A program made the position numbers and the translations under genes. From NCBI RefSeq assembly GCF_027922325.1, contig NZ_BSFL01000001.1, positions 1-64,000 on the forward strand: a stretch of DNA of 64,000 nucleotides, in the 5' to 3' direction. Shown here in pieces: positions 17,199 through 27,373 of this stretch (positions are counted from its first letter, which is position 1; each line of letters starts with the position of its first letter). The notes under the pieces were generated by a model. It saw only the letters and a program-made list of their open reading frames with translations, ran no database searches and was not told the DNA's origin. This DNA comes from Methylopila turkensis. Lineage in GTDB: Bacteria; Pseudomonadota; Alphaproteobacteria; Rhizobiales; Methylopilaceae.

Positions 17199-19142
17199 TT
17201 ACGCTCTCAACGGCGGCGCCGCGAGCGGCGTCTCGCCTTGCCCAAGCGCGGCGAGAACCGCCGCCGCGATGCTTGCCGCGTCGAGGCCGGCATCCGCGAT
17301 CATGCCGTCCGGCGTTCCGTGCTCGATGTAGCGGTCGGGAAGCGTCAGCACCCGGACCTTCAGGCCGTGATCGAGCGCGCCCGCGGCGCTCAGCGCCGAC
17401 AACGCCGCAGCGCCGAACCCGCCCGACGAGCCCTCCTCCACCGTAACCAGCACCTCGTGGCGGAGCGCGAGCCGCAGGATCAGCTGCGTATCGATGGGCT
17501 TTGCGAAACGCGCGTCCGCCACGGTGGTCGAGAATCCGCGAGCAGCGAGCGCGTCGGCGGCCTTCAGCGCGTCGCCAAGCCTTGTGCCGAGCGAGACGAT
17601 CGCGACCGTCGAGCCCTCGCGCAGCACGCGGCCTTTGCCGATCGGCAGCACCTCGCCGCGTTCCGGCCGCGCGACGTCGGTCCCCTCGCCGCGCGGATAG
17701 CGGAACGCGATCGGGCCGTCGTCATAGGCCGCGGCGGTCGCGACCATATGAACGAGTTCCGCCTCGTCGGCGGGCGCCATCACGACAAAGCCGGGCAGGC
17801 AGGTCAGGAAGGCAAGGTCGAACGCCCCCGCATGGGTCGGCCCGTCCGGCCCAACGAGGCCAGCGCGGTCCATCGCGAAGCGCACCGGCAGGCGCTGGAT
17901 CGCGACATCGTGCACGACCTGATCGTAGGCCCGCTGCAGAAACGTCGAGTAGATCGCGCAGAACGGCTTCAGGCCCTGCGCCGCGAGCCCCGCTGCGAAC
18001 GTCACCGCGTGCTGTTCGGCAATGCCGACGTCGTAGACCCGGTCGGGAAACTCTTTCGAAAAGGCGTCGAGGCCGGTGCCGCTCGGCATCGCGGCGGTGA
18101 TCGCCACGATGCGCTCGTCCGCGCGCGCCTCGGCGACCAGCGCGTCGGCGAACACGGACGTATAGGCGGGCGCGCCCGCCTTGCCCTTCGACTGCGCGCC
18201 GGTCGCGACGTCGAAGGCGGACACGCCGTGATACTTGTCCACGGAAGCTTCCGCGGGCGCGTAGCCCTTGCCCTTCTGCGTCACGACATGGACCAAGATC
18301 GGGCCGGTCTCGGCGTCGCGCACGTTCTTCAAGACGGGCAGCAGGTGGTCGAGATTGTGGCCGTCGATCGGCCCGACATAATAGAAGCCGAGCTCCTCGA
18401 ACAGCGAGCCGCCCGACCAGAACGCGCGTCCGTACTCTTCCGTCTTGCGCGCCTTGTCGAACCAGCCGCGCGGCAATTTCTTGCCGAGCTTTTTCAAGGC
18501 CTCGCGCGCGCCGCGATAGGTCTTGCCCGAGACGAGCCGGGCGAGGTGCGCCGACAGCGCGCCGGTGGGCGGGGCGATCGACATGTCGTTATCATTGAGG
18601 ATGACGATGAGGCGCGCGTCCATCGCGCCGGCGTTGTTCATCGCCTCGTAGGCCATGCCGGCCGACATCGCGCCGTCGCCGATCACCGCCACCACGTTGT
18701 TGGTCTTTCCTTGCCGGTCGCGCCCGACCGCGAAGCCCAGCGCCGCCGAGATCGACGTCGACGAATGGGCCGCGCCGAACGGGTCGTAGGGGCTTTCGGC
18801 GCGTTTCGTAAAGCCCGACAGCCCGCCGGGCTTGCGGAGCGTGCGGATGCGGTCGCGCCGCCCGGTCAGGATTTTGTGCGGATAGGCCTGATGACCGACG
18901 TCCCAGATCAGGATGTCGTCCGGCGTGTCGAACACGTGATGGAGCGCGACCGTCAGCTCCACGACGCCCAGCCCGGCGCCGAGATGGCCGCCGGTGACGG
19001 ACACCGCGTCGATGGTCTCGCGCCGGAGCTCGTCCGCGAGCTGCCGGAGATCGGCTTCGGGAAGCTTACGCAGATCCGCCGGGACCAAGACCCGGTCGAG
19101 CAGTGGGGTTCTGGAAAACCCTGCGTCCGGCGACGGCGTCAT
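17199..19142 (-). CDS. dxs: 1-deoxy-D-xylulose-5-phosphate synthase
   Basis: A 647-residue thiamine-diphosphate transketolase-like enzyme condensing pyruvate and glyceraldehyde-3-phosphate, the first step of the MEP isoprenoid pathway. Present are the [16 protein letters not shown] cofactor motif, [14 protein letters not shown], and the central [15 protein letters not shown] segment. It lies between bchD and bchO with its own promoter region holding one perfect and one degenerate PpsR site. It may therefore be a photosynthesis-dedicated copy that scales isoprenoid supply with pigment synthesis. Confidence 0.95.
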   Translation of the reverse strand: MTPSPDAGFSRTPLLDRVLVPADLRKLPEADLRQLADELRRETIDAVSVTGGHLGAGLGVVELTVALHHVFDTPDDILIWDVGHQAYPHKILTGRRDRIRTLRKPGGLSGFTKRAESPYDPFGAAHSSTSISAALGFAVGRDRQGKTNNVVAVIGDGAMSAGMAYEAMNNAGAMDARLIVILNDNDMSIAPPTGALSAHLARLVSGKTYRGAREALKKLGKKLPRGWFDKARKTEEYGRAFWSGGSLFEELGFYYVGPIDGHNLDHLLPVLKNVRDAETGPILVHVVTQKGKGYAPAEASVDKYHGVSAFDVATGAQSKGKAGAPAYTSVFADALVAEARADERIVAITAAMPSGTGLDAFSKEFPDRVYDVGIAEQHAVTFAAGLAAQGLKPFCAIYSTFLQRAYDQVVHDVAIQRLPVRFAMDRAGLVGPDGPTHAGAFDLAFLTCLPGFVVMAPADEAELVHMVATAAAYDDGPIAFRYPRGEGTDVARPERGEVLPIGKGRVLREGSTVAIVSLGTRLGDALKAADALAARGFSTTVADARFAKPIDTQLILRLALRHEVLVTVEEGSSGGFGAAALSALSAAGALDHGLKVRVLTLPDRYIEHGTPDGMIADAGLDAASIAAAVLAALGQGETPLAAPPLRA

Positions 19143-19200
19143 GGGCCGGTCTCTCCTGTCGCTTAGCGCTCGCCGTCGAGATTAGCTGGACCGCCACAAA

Positions 19201-19218
19201 TGACAACAGAAGTTTACA
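19201..19218. promoter_or_regulatory. Degenerate PpsR site upstream of dxs
   Basis: TGA-N12-ACA, one base off the TGT-N12-ACA consensus. It starts 25 bp from the perfect site at 19226, giving a paired arrangement like that of bchC and bchG. Confidence 0.5.
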
Positions 19219-19225
19219 TTTTTTG

Positions 19226-19243
19226 TGTCAGGCTTTCGTTACA
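19226..19243. promoter_or_regulatory. PpsR operator upstream of dxs
   Basis: A perfect TGT-N12-ACA motif 84 bases before the dxs start codon, within the 116-base gap between bchD and dxs. Confidence 0.75.
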
Positions 19244-19258
19244 CATTGCGACGCCGGC

Positions 19259-21118
19259 TCATCGTCCGGCTCCGATCGCGCGCGCCATTTGCGCCGCGTC
19301 CGCTGAGGGCAGCGCGACATAGCGGGCCGACATCGCCTCGGCCAGATCACGGGCGCGTTCTTGCGGACGGGGCGACACGTCGATCAGCACGGCGCGCGCA
19401 CCAAGAGCGCCAAGCGCCCTGGCCGCCGCGGTCGCGTCGTCCTGCGCCCGCTTCCGGCCACCTGCACCGTCGCGCGCGACATTCGCGGCCCCGTCGGTCA
19501 GCACGACGAGCGTCGGCTGGTCGCCGCGTCGGCAGGCATGCCCGACGAGCGCCGCCGCGGCGTCGAGCCCGCTTGCGAGCGGCGTGCCGCCGCCCCCCGG
19601 CAACCCGGTCAACGCACGTCGCGCGCGGGCGAGCGAGCGTGTCGGCGGCAGCACGATCTCGGCGCCCGAGCCGCGGAACGCGACGAGCGCCACCTCGTCA
19701 CGCCGGATGTAGGATTGCGCCAGCAGAAGCTCGACCGCCCCCTTGGCCTCCGCCAACCGGTGGAGCGCGGCCGACCCGGACGCGTCGACCGCGAAGATGG
19801 TGACCGTGCGGCGCTTCTCCTTCAAGCGTTTGATCCGGAAGTCCTCGCGGCGGACAAGCACCCGAGGCGACGTCGCCACGGTCGGCGCCGCGCGGCGGCG
19901 GATTCCCTGCCAAGGAGCCGCGGCCCGCAGGGTGTCAATGAGGTCGAGCCGGGCTCCGTTATCAGGCGCGCCCGGGCGGGACCCGATCGGACGGCCCCGT
20001 TGTTTGGAGCCATGCGCCGCGCCCGCGCGGCCGGGGGCGCTCCTGGCTTTGCTCATAGGGGGCGGCGCCCCGGCGGCGTCGAGGAGCCCCCGCGGCAGCA
20101 CGGCCGCGGCCGCTTGGAGAACGGTCTCGGCCATCTCGCGCCGATTGCCGTCCTGTTCGGCGGCTTCGTCGTGGCTTTGGCCGTCCGCGGGCGGCGGCCC
20201 TTCCTCCTGGTCGGCGTCGTGCTCAGGCTCGCGATCCTGAGCCCGTGCGGGCGCCTGGGTCGCGCGCGGGCCGAGCACGAGCCGGCCTGCAAGCGCGAGG
20301 TCTTCGGCGGAGACCTTTTTCCGGCCCGCGAGCGCCGCCGATGCGCGGGCCGCGGCGGCGGCGAACATCAACGGTCGCACGCCAACGACGCCCAGTTCGA
20401 TCGCGGCCTGGCCAAGCGCGGCGAGCGCCTCGTCGTCGAGCGCGACCGACGACAGCTGCGCGCGGGCGGCGGCGATCTCGTCCGGACGGGGCGCAGCGAC
20501 TTCGAGGTCGTGACGCCCGACACCTGAGAGCGAGATCACAAGGCCGAGCCGTTCGGTCAGCACGGCTGGCGGCGGCTGTTCGTCTTGGAGGGCCTCATCA
20601 CATGCGAAGATCGAGAACCGAGCCGGCAGGTGCGATGCAAAACCGTCGCGTTGGAGCGCAAGCACGCCGTTATCGATCGCCCCGGCGAGCCGGCCCGCCA
20701 GCCCTGCGTCGATCCGCTCAGCCGAGGGGATCACCAGTGCGCCGCCATCGGTCTCCGCCAGCAGCCCACGCTCCAGCACCGAACGTCCGGACGCCAGCGT
20801 CGCCGCGAGATCAAGTCCGCCGAGCAGGCGGCCGTCCGAAACGCCGAGCGGCAATTTTCGGAACGGCGCGCCATCGGGCAGCAGTGTCCGGAAGATCGAG
20901 AGCAGGCGATCGCGCGCGGGTCCGGCCGCGCCACGTACCCGCAAGCCGCCGAGCCCCGGCGGATCGATCGCCAGCAGCGCCACGGCGGCGACGGCGCCCG
21001 TCCAGACAGTCGTCGGAGGGTTCGCCGACGACTGTCTGGCGAAGGTTGGACCCGCAGTTTCGCTCTCACAGCCCATTTGAAGGTGAGGAGCCAACACCGA
21101 GGCCGACCGCCTGCTCAT
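19259..21118 (-). CDS. bchD: Magnesium chelatase subunit D
   Basis: A 619-residue AAA+/VWA protein that forms the ATP-driven ring with BchI. The N-terminal AAA-like half lacks a clean Walker A. An acidic/proline-rich linker (EPEHDADQEEGPPP) follows, then a C-terminal integrin-I (VWA) domain with the MIDAS motif DASGSAALHR and LTDGAANVARDG. ATG at 21118 overlaps the bchI stop (ATGA). The first 40 or so residues look poorly conserved and contain a 15-bp inverted repeat in the DNA. Confidence 0.93.
   Translation of the reverse strand: MSRRSASVLAPHLQMGCESETAGPTFARQSSANPPTTVWTGAVAAVALLAIDPPGLGGLRVRGAAGPARDRLLSIFRTLLPDGAPFRKLPLGVSDGRLLGGLDLAATLASGRSVLERGLLAETDGGALVIPSAERIDAGLAGRLAGAIDNGVLALQRDGFASHLPARFSIFACDEALQDEQPPPAVLTERLGLVISLSGVGRHDLEVAAPRPDEIAAARAQLSSVALDDEALAALGQAAIELGVVGVRPLMFAAAAARASAALAGRKKVSAEDLALAGRLVLGPRATQAPARAQDREPEHDADQEEGPPPADGQSHDEAAEQDGNRREMAETVLQAAAAVLPRGLLDAAGAPPPMSKARSAPGRAGAAHGSKQRGRPIGSRPGAPDNGARLDLIDTLRAAAPWQGIRRRAAPTVATSPRVLVRREDFRIKRLKEKRRTVTIFAVDASGSAALHRLAEAKGAVELLLAQSYIRRDEVALVAFRGSGAEIVLPPTRSLARARRALTGLPGGGGTPLASGLDAAAALVGHACRRGDQPTLVVLTDGAANVARDGAGGRKRAQDDATAAARALGALGARAVLIDVSPRPQERARDLAEAMSARYVALPSADAAQMARAIGAGR
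21002..21039. repeat. 15-bp perfect inverted repeat near the bchD 5' end
   Basis: CCAGACAGTCGTCGG and its exact complement, separated by 8 bases, lie 80-117 bases inside bchD. In mRNA this would form a very stable hairpin shortly after the bchI-bchD junction. Confidence 0.75.
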
Positions 21119-22188
21119 CCGAACGCCTCGGCGACGGCGCGCTCGACGCGGCTGGTCGAGCCGGAATCGTCGAGCGGATTGCGGCGCAGCCGATGCCTTA
21201 GCGCCGGCGCCGCAATTTGGCGGATATGCGCTTCGGTCACGACCATCGCCCCCGACAGCGCCGCAAGCGCCCGCGTCGCCCGCATCACCGTCAGTTCGCC
21301 TCGCAGGCCGTCGGAGCCAACCGCGAGGCAAAGCCGTGCGATCGTTTCCAGCAAGGATTCCGGCGTCGCGATCGCGTCGATCCGTTTACGGGCGCGCTCG
21401 ATGCGACGCCGGACCTTCGCGTCCTCCGTCGCCCAGTAGGCGCAGAACCCGTCTCTGTCCCGCTCGAAGGCGTCGCGACGCTTCACAACCTCGACGCGGG
21501 TCTTCACATCCGCGGGCGTTCGCACCTCGACGCAGAGCCCGAACCGGTCGAGCAGTTGCGGCCGCAACTCGCCCTCTTCCGGATTGCCGGAGCCTATCAG
21601 CACGAAGCGCGCCGGGTGCCGGATGGACAGACCTTCGCGCTCGACGACGTTTTCGCCGGAGGCGGCCACGTCGAGCAGCAGGTCGACCAGATGGTCCTCG
21701 AGAAGGTTCACTTCGTCGATGTAGAGGAAGCCGCGATTGGCGCGCGCGAGCAGGCCGGGCTCGAACGCCTTTTCGCCGAGCGTCAGCGCCTTTTCGAGAT
21801 CAAGCGCGCCGACGACCCGGTCTTCCGTCGCGCCAAGCGGCAGGTCGACGACCGGAACGGACCGCGAGACGGAAGGGCCCGGCCGGACGCCCAGTTGCGC
21901 GCAAGACGGGCAGCACGGATCCGGCCGTCCCGCATCGCAGCCATAGGCGCAGCCTGCTACGGCTTTCTGTGCAGGCAGCAGGCCAGCGAGAGCGCGGACG
22001 GCGGTCGATTTGCCGGTGCCGCGGTCGCCGATCGCCAGAACTCCGCCGACCGAAGGATCGACAGCCGCGATCAGCAGCGCGGTCTTCATTTCATCCTGGC
22101 CGACGATGGCCGAGAACGGGAACTGCGGCCGGGCGGCAGGCGCGACGACGGCCTTGGCGGGCTGAGCGCGAAACGGACGGTCAAGCAT
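21115..22188 (-). CDS. bchI: Magnesium chelatase ATPase subunit I
   Basis: A 357-residue AAA+ ATPase. Walker A GDRGTGKST lies at about residues 54-62 and Walker B GFLYIDEVNLL in the middle. The family insert with paired cysteines (CCPSC) follows Walker A. With BchD and BchH it inserts Mg into protoporphyrin IX, the committed step. It heads a bchI-bchD unit 170 bases after ispH. Confidence 0.96.
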   Translation of the reverse strand: MLDRPFRAQPAKAVVAPAARPQFPFSAIVGQDEMKTALLIAAVDPSVGGVLAIGDRGTGKSTAVRALAGLLPAQKAVAGCAYGCDAGRPDPCCPSCAQLGVRPGPSVSRSVPVVDLPLGATEDRVVGALDLEKALTLGEKAFEPGLLARANRGFLYIDEVNLLEDHLVDLLLDVAASGENVVEREGLSIRHPARFVLIGSGNPEEGELRPQLLDRFGLCVEVRTPADVKTRVEVVKRRDAFERDRDGFCAYWATEDAKVRRRIERARKRIDAIATPESLLETIARLCLAVGSDGLRGELTVMRATRALAALSGAMVVTEAHIRQIAAPALRHRLRRNPLDDSGSTSRVERAVAEAFG

Positions 22189-22358
22189 GACGGCGCCCTT
22201 TCATCGCTGCTCCACGGCGGTAGGTAGGGTGGCCGCAGCGACGCGAAGGTCGGGAGGGGCCCCGGGGCGTAGAGCGTGAGCTTAAGGCGCGCCTCGCCAC
22301 GCCCTCCCCTTCCCCAAGGGAAGGATTCAGACCCCGTCTCGCCTGATACGCCGCGAGC

Positions 22359-23333
22359 TCACACATGGGCCGCCTCCCGAGGAGAGGCGCTTGCGCCGGC
22401 GAGGCGGGCCGGCAGACGAAACGCCACGCGTTCATCGATTCCCTCGCGAGGCTCCACCGTAACGGGCCGCCAGGCCGAGAGCCGCGCGATCGCCTCATTG
22501 ACGAGCCGCTCGGGGGCGGAAGCCCCGGCTGTGAGCCCGACCGCGTCGGCGCTGGCCAGCCAGGCGAGTTCGATCTCGGCGGCGGTGTCGATCAGGTAGC
22601 TCGGCCGCCCGGCGCCCTCCCCGATCTCGCGCAGTCGGTTGGAGTTCGAGCTGTTCTTGGCGCCCACCACCAAGATCGCGTCGACATGCGGCGCGAGGTC
22701 GAGCACGGCCGCCTGCCGATTTTGGGTCGCGTAGCAGATGTCGCGCGTATCGGGTCCGACGATCGCAGGGAAACGCGCCTTCAGCGCCTCGATCACCTCG
22801 CGGGTGTCGGAGACCGACAGCGTCGTTTGCGTCACGAAGGCGACGCGGGTCGGGTCGTCGAGCTCGATCGCCATCACTTCGGCGGCGGTCGCCACAACGT
22901 GCAGGCGTCCGTCGATGCGGCCTTTGGTGCCTTCGACTTCGGGGTGTCCCTCATGGCCGATCAGGACCACGTCGAAGCCGAGCGCCGCATAGCGCGCGCC
23001 CTCCTTGTGCACGCGTCCGACCAGAGGGCAGATCGCGTCGATCACGTCGAGCCGCCGCGCGGCGGCCGCCCTCTCGACGCTGCGGGCGACGCCGTGGGCG
23101 GAGAACACCGTCACCGCGCCTTCGGGCAGGTCGTCGATCTCGTCGACGAAGATCGCGCCCTTATTTTTGAGCTCCGCGACCACATGGGCGTTATGGACGA
23201 TCTCGCGCCGGACATAGACCGGCGCGCCGTGGAGGCTGAGCGCCCGCTCGACGATGTCGATGGCCCGCACGACGCCGGCGCAGAAGCCGCGGGGCTTGGC
23301 GAGGACGATCCTGAGCGGGCGCGGCGGGGTCAC
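22359..23333 (-). CDS. ispH: 4-hydroxy-3-methylbut-2-enyl diphosphate reductase
   Basis: A 324-residue iron-sulfur enzyme for the last MEP-pathway step, giving IPP and DMAPP. The three cluster cysteines are Cys18 (RGFCAG), Cys102 (AICPLV) and Cys200 (DICYATQ). ATG overlaps the hemA stop by four bases, so it is the tail of the long bchF-to-ispH operon. Together with dxs it suggests dedicated precursor supply. Confidence 0.95.
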   Translation of the reverse strand: MTPPRPLRIVLAKPRGFCAGVVRAIDIVERALSLHGAPVYVRREIVHNAHVVAELKNKGAIFVDEIDDLPEGAVTVFSAHGVARSVERAAAARRLDVIDAICPLVGRVHKEGARYAALGFDVVLIGHEGHPEVEGTKGRIDGRLHVVATAAEVMAIELDDPTRVAFVTQTTLSVSDTREVIEALKARFPAIVGPDTRDICYATQNRQAAVLDLAPHVDAILVVGAKNSSNSNRLREIGEGAGRPSYLIDTAAEIELAWLASADAVGLTAGASAPERLVNEAIARLSAWRPVTVEPREGIDERVAFRLPARLAGASASPREAAHV

Positions 23334-24541
23334 GCGACGATCTCCAGCCCGACATCAGCCCAAACCGTGGCGAGCGCCGCGATCAGGTGCTCGATATCCG
23401 CGTCGGTGTGGAGCGGCGACGGCGTGATGCGCAGCCGCTCGGTTCCCCTCGGCACCGTCGGGTAGTTGATCGGCTGGACATAGACGCCGTGTTCGTTCAG
23501 CAGCCGGTCGGAGATCTGCTTGCACAGCACCGGGTCGCTGACCATGACGGGAACGATGTGGCTCGGATTGGCGAGATGGGGGATGCCGAGCCGGTCGAGC
23601 CGTCGCCGGACGCGCGCCACGCGGTCGCGCTGGCGCAGGCGTTCGGCCGAGCTTTCCTTGAGGTATCGGATCGACGCCGCGGCCCCGGCCGCGACCGCAG
23701 GCGGCAGCGAGGTCGTGAAGATGAAGCCGCTTGCGAAAGAGCGCACGAAATCGACGGTAGCGGCCGAGGCCGCGATATAGCCGCCCACCACGCCAAACGC
23801 CTTGCCGAGCGTCCCTTCGATGATGGTGAGGCGGTCCATCAGGCCGCGCTCCTCCGCGACGCCGCCGCCACGGGGGCCGTACATGCCGACCGCGTGGACC
23901 TCGTCGAGATAGGTCATGGCGCCGTAGCGGTCCGCGACGTCGCAGATCTCCGCGATCGGGGCGATGTCGCCGTCCATCGAATAGACGCTCTCGAACGCCA
24001 CCAGCTTCGGCCGCTCAGGATCGAGGCTGCGCAGGATGCGATCGAGGTCCTCCGGGTCGTTGTGAGCGAAGATGCGCTTCTCCGCGCCGCTCGACCGGAT
24101 GCCGTCGATCATCGAGGCGTGGTTGAGCTGGTCCGACAGGATGACGAGGCCGGGGATCTGCTGGCCGAGCGTCGCGAGCGTCGCGAGATTGGACACGAAG
24201 CCGGAGGTGAACAGCAGCGCCGCCTCCTTGCCATGGAGGTCCGCGAGTTCCGACTCGAGCACGACGTGGTCGTGGTTCGTCCCCGAGATGTTGCGCGTGC
24301 CGCCGGCGCCCGCGCCCGCGCGGTCAAGCGCTTCGTGCATCGCGGCGAGCACGTCCGGATGCTGGCCCATGCCGAGATAGTCGTTCGAGCACCAGACGGT
24401 CACCTCCCGCCGGCTTCGCTCCGTGTGGTGGATCGCGCGCGGGAACCGACCCGCCTTACGTTCGAGATCGGCGAAGATGCGGTACCGCCCCTCGCGCTTC
24501 AATCCGTCGAGACGATCGCGAAAATACCGGTCGTGAGACAT
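23330..24541 (-). CDS. hemA: 5-aminolevulinate synthase
   Basis: A 403-residue PLP enzyme condensing glycine and succinyl-CoA (Shemin pathway), which starts tetrapyrrole synthesis in alphaproteobacteria. The PLP lysine is Lys247 in GTLGKAFG. The GTRNISGT glycine loop and YLDEVHAVG motif are present. It lies 12 bases after puhE and overlaps ispH by four bases, so it is tied to photosystem expression. Confidence 0.96.
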   Translation of the reverse strand: MSHDRYFRDRLDGLKREGRYRIFADLERKAGRFPRAIHHTERSRREVTVWCSNDYLGMGQHPDVLAAMHEALDRAGAGAGGTRNISGTNHDHVVLESELADLHGKEAALLFTSGFVSNLATLATLGQQIPGLVILSDQLNHASMIDGIRSSGAEKRIFAHNDPEDLDRILRSLDPERPKLVAFESVYSMDGDIAPIAEICDVADRYGAMTYLDEVHAVGMYGPRGGGVAEERGLMDRLTIIEGTLGKAFGVVGGYIAASAATVDFVRSFASGFIFTTSLPPAVAAGAAASIRYLKESSAERLRQRDRVARVRRRLDRLGIPHLANPSHIVPVMVSDPVLCKQISDRLLNEHGVYVQPINYPTVPRGTERLRITPSPLHTDADIEHLIAALATVWADVGLEIVA

Positions 24542-24553
24542 TCGCTTCCCTCT

Positions 24554-25381
24554 TCAGGCTTCCGCCGGGTGGAGCAGGCGTTTCGGATCGGACTCGTCGC
24601 AGCGGCTGTTGACGTCGCCGGACGGACGGCTGAGACGTTTTCCGCCCCAGAGCGCTGCGGAGTCCCAGGGCAGCGCAAGGAAGACGTGCTCGACGACGGC
24701 GAGCGCGAGCAGCGTCGCGACCAACGTTACGCCCGCGACCTCGAAGGCGCTCGGCTCCTGGCCGGCGCCGAAGGCCGCGATCAGCGCGAGCGCGCCGGTC
24801 GCGAGCGTGATCGAAACGGCGAAGAACGCGCCGACGGGCGCGGTGCGGAAATGACCCGCGAGATAAGCGAGATGGTCCGGCAGGAAGCGCTCGCCGGGGT
24901 TCGGCACGCCGACGAAGATGTTGAGCTTCGCCGACAGCCGCATCGCCCAGAGCACCAGGAAGGTCCAGAGTCCGACCCGGTTCGGCCCTGCGGCCGAGAG
25001 CGCCGCGACCGCGACGCCGGACGCCGCGATGACGACCTCGTGGTGGATGACGCTCGCGGCGGCCGCCCTGAACCTCGGCCAGCCCGACAGTCCCCGCGCT
25101 GCGGGTTCGCGGTTCGGACCCGTGATCGCGCCGGTCAAAAACAGCAGTTCGTTCCAGCCCCAGATTCCTATCGCGCAGGCGAAGGCCGCAAAGGCGCCGA
25201 CAGGCGTCGCGACCTGCGCGGACGCGCCAAGGCCGACGAGCGAAGCGATCAGCACGACCGTCGCGGCGGTGATGCTCCATGCGAGGGCGCGGCGCGGAAG
25301 TCGGTCGAGATAGAAGATCGCGCCGGTGGCGGACCACCAGAGCACGATCACGAAGCCGATGGCGCCGAACGCGAGCGTCAT
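24554..25381 (-). CDS. puhE: PuhE, photosynthetic complex assembly protein
   Basis: A 275-residue polytopic membrane protein (about seven spans) of the DUF3623/PuhE family, found next to puhABC and acsF in purple bacteria. Loss of puhE affects reaction centre and pigment levels in Rhodobacter. I chose ATG 25381 (MTLAFGAIGFVIVLWW), so that the first membrane span starts at once as in homologues. An upstream start at 25435 would add 18 charged residues. Confidence 0.85.
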   Translation of the reverse strand: MTLAFGAIGFVIVLWWSATGAIFYLDRLPRRALAWSITAATVVLIASLVGLGASAQVATPVGAFAAFACAIGIWGWNELLFLTGAITGPNREPAARGLSGWPRFRAAAASVIHHEVVIAASGVAVAALSAAGPNRVGLWTFLVLWAMRLSAKLNIFVGVPNPGERFLPDHLAYLAGHFRTAPVGAFFAVSITLATGALALIAAFGAGQEPSAFEVAGVTLVATLLALAVVEHVFLALPWDSAALWGGKRLSRPSGDVNSRCDESDPKRLLHPAEA

Positions 25382-25466
25382 CGCCGCGCTCCCCCTGATC
25401 TCTGCGCCGCGGCGGCGGTGAGGGATCGGCTCCAAACGCCGTTCTGGAGCGGGACGCGCATGGCGC

Positions 25467-26531
25467 TCACCACACCGGCGCGAGGCGCGGCGAAACCGGC
25501 ACCTCGTTCGGGACAGTCTTCACCGCATAGAGCCGTACGAACACCGCGGCCGCCGCGATCCCGAGGCCGAGCCGCTTCAGCCGGCCGGCGCCTCGCATGC
25601 CCTCCGAAATCCGTCGCATCCTCTCGAACCCGTCCTTGAAGACCGGCTGCTCGATGTCGAGCGTGAACGGGAAGACCTGCTTGGATATCTCAGAGGTTAG
25701 GTTGAGGACCTTGTAGTCGTACCAGGTCGGATCGACCCCGAGCGCCTCGTGGAAGGCCGGCCGCTGATGGTCGCGGACATACATGGTCGCGTAGACCGCA
25801 AGCAGGAAGAACCGGATCCACAGCTTGTTGACGAAGCCCGAGGTCAGCTTGGGGTCGGTGCGCATGATGATGGCGAAGGCTTCGCCATGCCGGAACTCGT
25901 CGTTGCACCACTTCTCGAAGTGCTTGAAGATCGGGTGGAACCGCTTTTCCGGTTTCCGCTCCAGATGCCGGAAGATCGTTATGTAGCGGGCGTAGCCGAT
26001 TTTCTCGCTGAGATAAGTCGCGTAGAAGATGAACTTTGGCCGGAAGAACGTGTACTTCTTTGCGCGGGCCAGGAAGCCGAGGTTTACGCCGATGTTCATG
26101 TCCTTCAGCGTTTCGTTGATGAAGCCGGCATGGCGGCTTTCGTCGCGACTCATGAAGCCGAACAGGTCGCGGACGTCCGGGTTCTTGATGCGCTTCTTGA
26201 TCTCGGCGTAGAGCACGCAGCCTGAAAACTCCGAGGTCAGCGAGGACACCAGGAAGTCTTTGAACTCGCGCTGCAGCTCGGGCTCCAGCGCTTCGAGGCG
26301 GAAGTCGTCGAACTCGAGCGTTTTGACGAAGTGATCCCGGTTCTCGTCCCGCCGCATCTCGTCGATGATCTGGTCCCATTCGGCGCGCACGGCCCCGACG
26401 TCGATCCGGTCCATCGCCGCGTGGTCGGTGGTGTAGAACCGCGGAGACAGCACCGTCTCTTCCATCGCTTCCGCCGTCGTGCCCGTGGCCTTCAGGCCGC
26501 CCCCCGGGACGCCGCCCTCCATCGCGATCAT
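25467..26531 (-). CDS. acsF: Mg-protoporphyrin IX monomethyl ester oxidative cyclase (aerobic)
   Basis: A 354-residue ferritin-like di-iron oxygenase that forms the isocyclic ring E using O2. The two diagnostic iron-binding motifs are DESRH (130-134) and DEFRH (211-215). There is no bchE in the window, so ring closure as encoded here is oxygen-dependent. Its start overlaps the stop of the preceding bciE-like gene by four bases, supporting joint function. Confidence 0.95.
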   Translation of the reverse strand: MIAMEGGVPGGGLKATGTTAEAMEETVLSPRFYTTDHAAMDRIDVGAVRAEWDQIIDEMRRDENRDHFVKTLEFDDFRLEALEPELQREFKDFLVSSLTSEFSGCVLYAEIKKRIKNPDVRDLFGFMSRDESRHAGFINETLKDMNIGVNLGFLARAKKYTFFRPKFIFYATYLSEKIGYARYITIFRHLERKPEKRFHPIFKHFEKWCNDEFRHGEAFAIIMRTDPKLTSGFVNKLWIRFFLLAVYATMYVRDHQRPAFHEALGVDPTWYDYKVLNLTSEISKQVFPFTLDIEQPVFKDGFERMRRISEGMRGAGRLKRLGLGIAAAAVFVRLYAVKTVPNEVPVSPRLAPVW

Positions 26532-26905
26532 GACGCGTTCCTTTCGTCCGCCGGTTTGGGGTCTTGTGTGTCGTCTTGCCTGGGATCGAAGCCGACCTCG
26601 TAGAGTTCCGTGAGTTCGAAATAGGCCGCGACAGGGGTCCAGAGCCGGCCGAAGAGGCCAGCCTGGGTCACGCGGGCGCGGCAGCGCTTGGTGAGGCGCT
26701 CGCCGAACGGCACGTGGGTCGGCGGCTCCAGCACGACGACTTCGTCGCCGGGGCCGACCTCGTAGCCGTCCAGCTCGACATAAGCGTGCAGGCTGTCATT
26801 GGTCTGCTCGAGGTCGACCGTGCAGCCGACCTCAAAGGTCCGCGCGAACAGCGGCTTGGAAGCGGATCGCCGTGCGTCCGCGCCGGACATGGCCGCGGCC
26901 GTCAT
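26528..26905 (-). CDS. bciE: Probable BciE, accessory subunit of the AcsF cyclase
   Basis: A 125-residue soluble protein with no membrane span, lying between puhC and acsF and coupled to both by four-base overlaps. Alphaproteobacterial AcsF is known to need a small partner, BciE, encoded beside it. Position and size fit. I recognise the call by context rather than by a motif. The core [23 protein letters not shown] looks like a small beta-rich fold. Otherwise it is a conserved PGC protein of unknown function. Confidence 0.6.
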   Translation of the reverse strand: MTAAAMSGADARRSASKPLFARTFEVGCTVDLEQTNDSLHAYVELDGYEVGPGDEVVVLEPPTHVPFGERLTKRCRARVTQAGLFGRLWTPVAAYFELTELYEVGFDPRQDDTQDPKPADERNAS

Positions 26906-27360
26906 CGCGCCGCCTCCTTGTGGGCCAACAGGCGATCGAAGGCGGCGACGTTGCTCGTTCCGAACGAGTTCAGCAGCACACGCTGCCCGGTGACGGAGTC
27001 GGTCAGCGTCAGCTTGCCGTCGGCGCGGCGCACCAGCATGTAAGGCGCGTCAAGCGCGCCGCCGACGCGCTTGCGTCCATAGGACAGTCCGTTGACCGCC
27101 CCCCACACGAAGCCGTCCTCGACGCCGGGCGACGTGGCGCGGATCAGCGCGCCGGTCTCGGCGTCGAACACGGATGACGACCCGACGCCGGTCGCCAGTA
27201 TCACAAGCGATCGGCTCTCGACGGTCGGCGACTGCGAGTTCCGCATGGCGCCGATGTCGGCCCGCCCGAGCAGCGCCGCGCCGAACGCCGCGGCGGCCAG
27301 GAGGCCGGCGCCGATGAGCGCGATGCGGGGCGGCGCGAGATTGTCGGCGGTCACGGACAT
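26902..27360 (-). CDS. puhC: PuhC, reaction centre/LH1 assembly protein
   Basis: A 152-residue protein with a single N-terminal membrane anchor (about residues 12-32) and a periplasmic domain. It starts at ATG 27360 (MSVTADNLAPPR). The FDAETGALI and RVLLNSFG stretches resemble PuhC. It occupies the puhA-puhB-puhC order and is involved in LH1 ring assembly around the reaction centre. Confidence 0.85.
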   Translation of the reverse strand: MSVTADNLAPPRIALIGAGLLAAAAFGAALLGRADIGAMRNSQSPTVESRSLVILATGVGSSSVFDAETGALIRATSPGVEDGFVWGAVNGLSYGRKRVGGALDAPYMLVRRADGKLTLTDSVTGQRVLLNSFGTSNVAAFDRLLAHKEAAR

Positions 27361-27373
27361 CTTGCCCTCCTGT

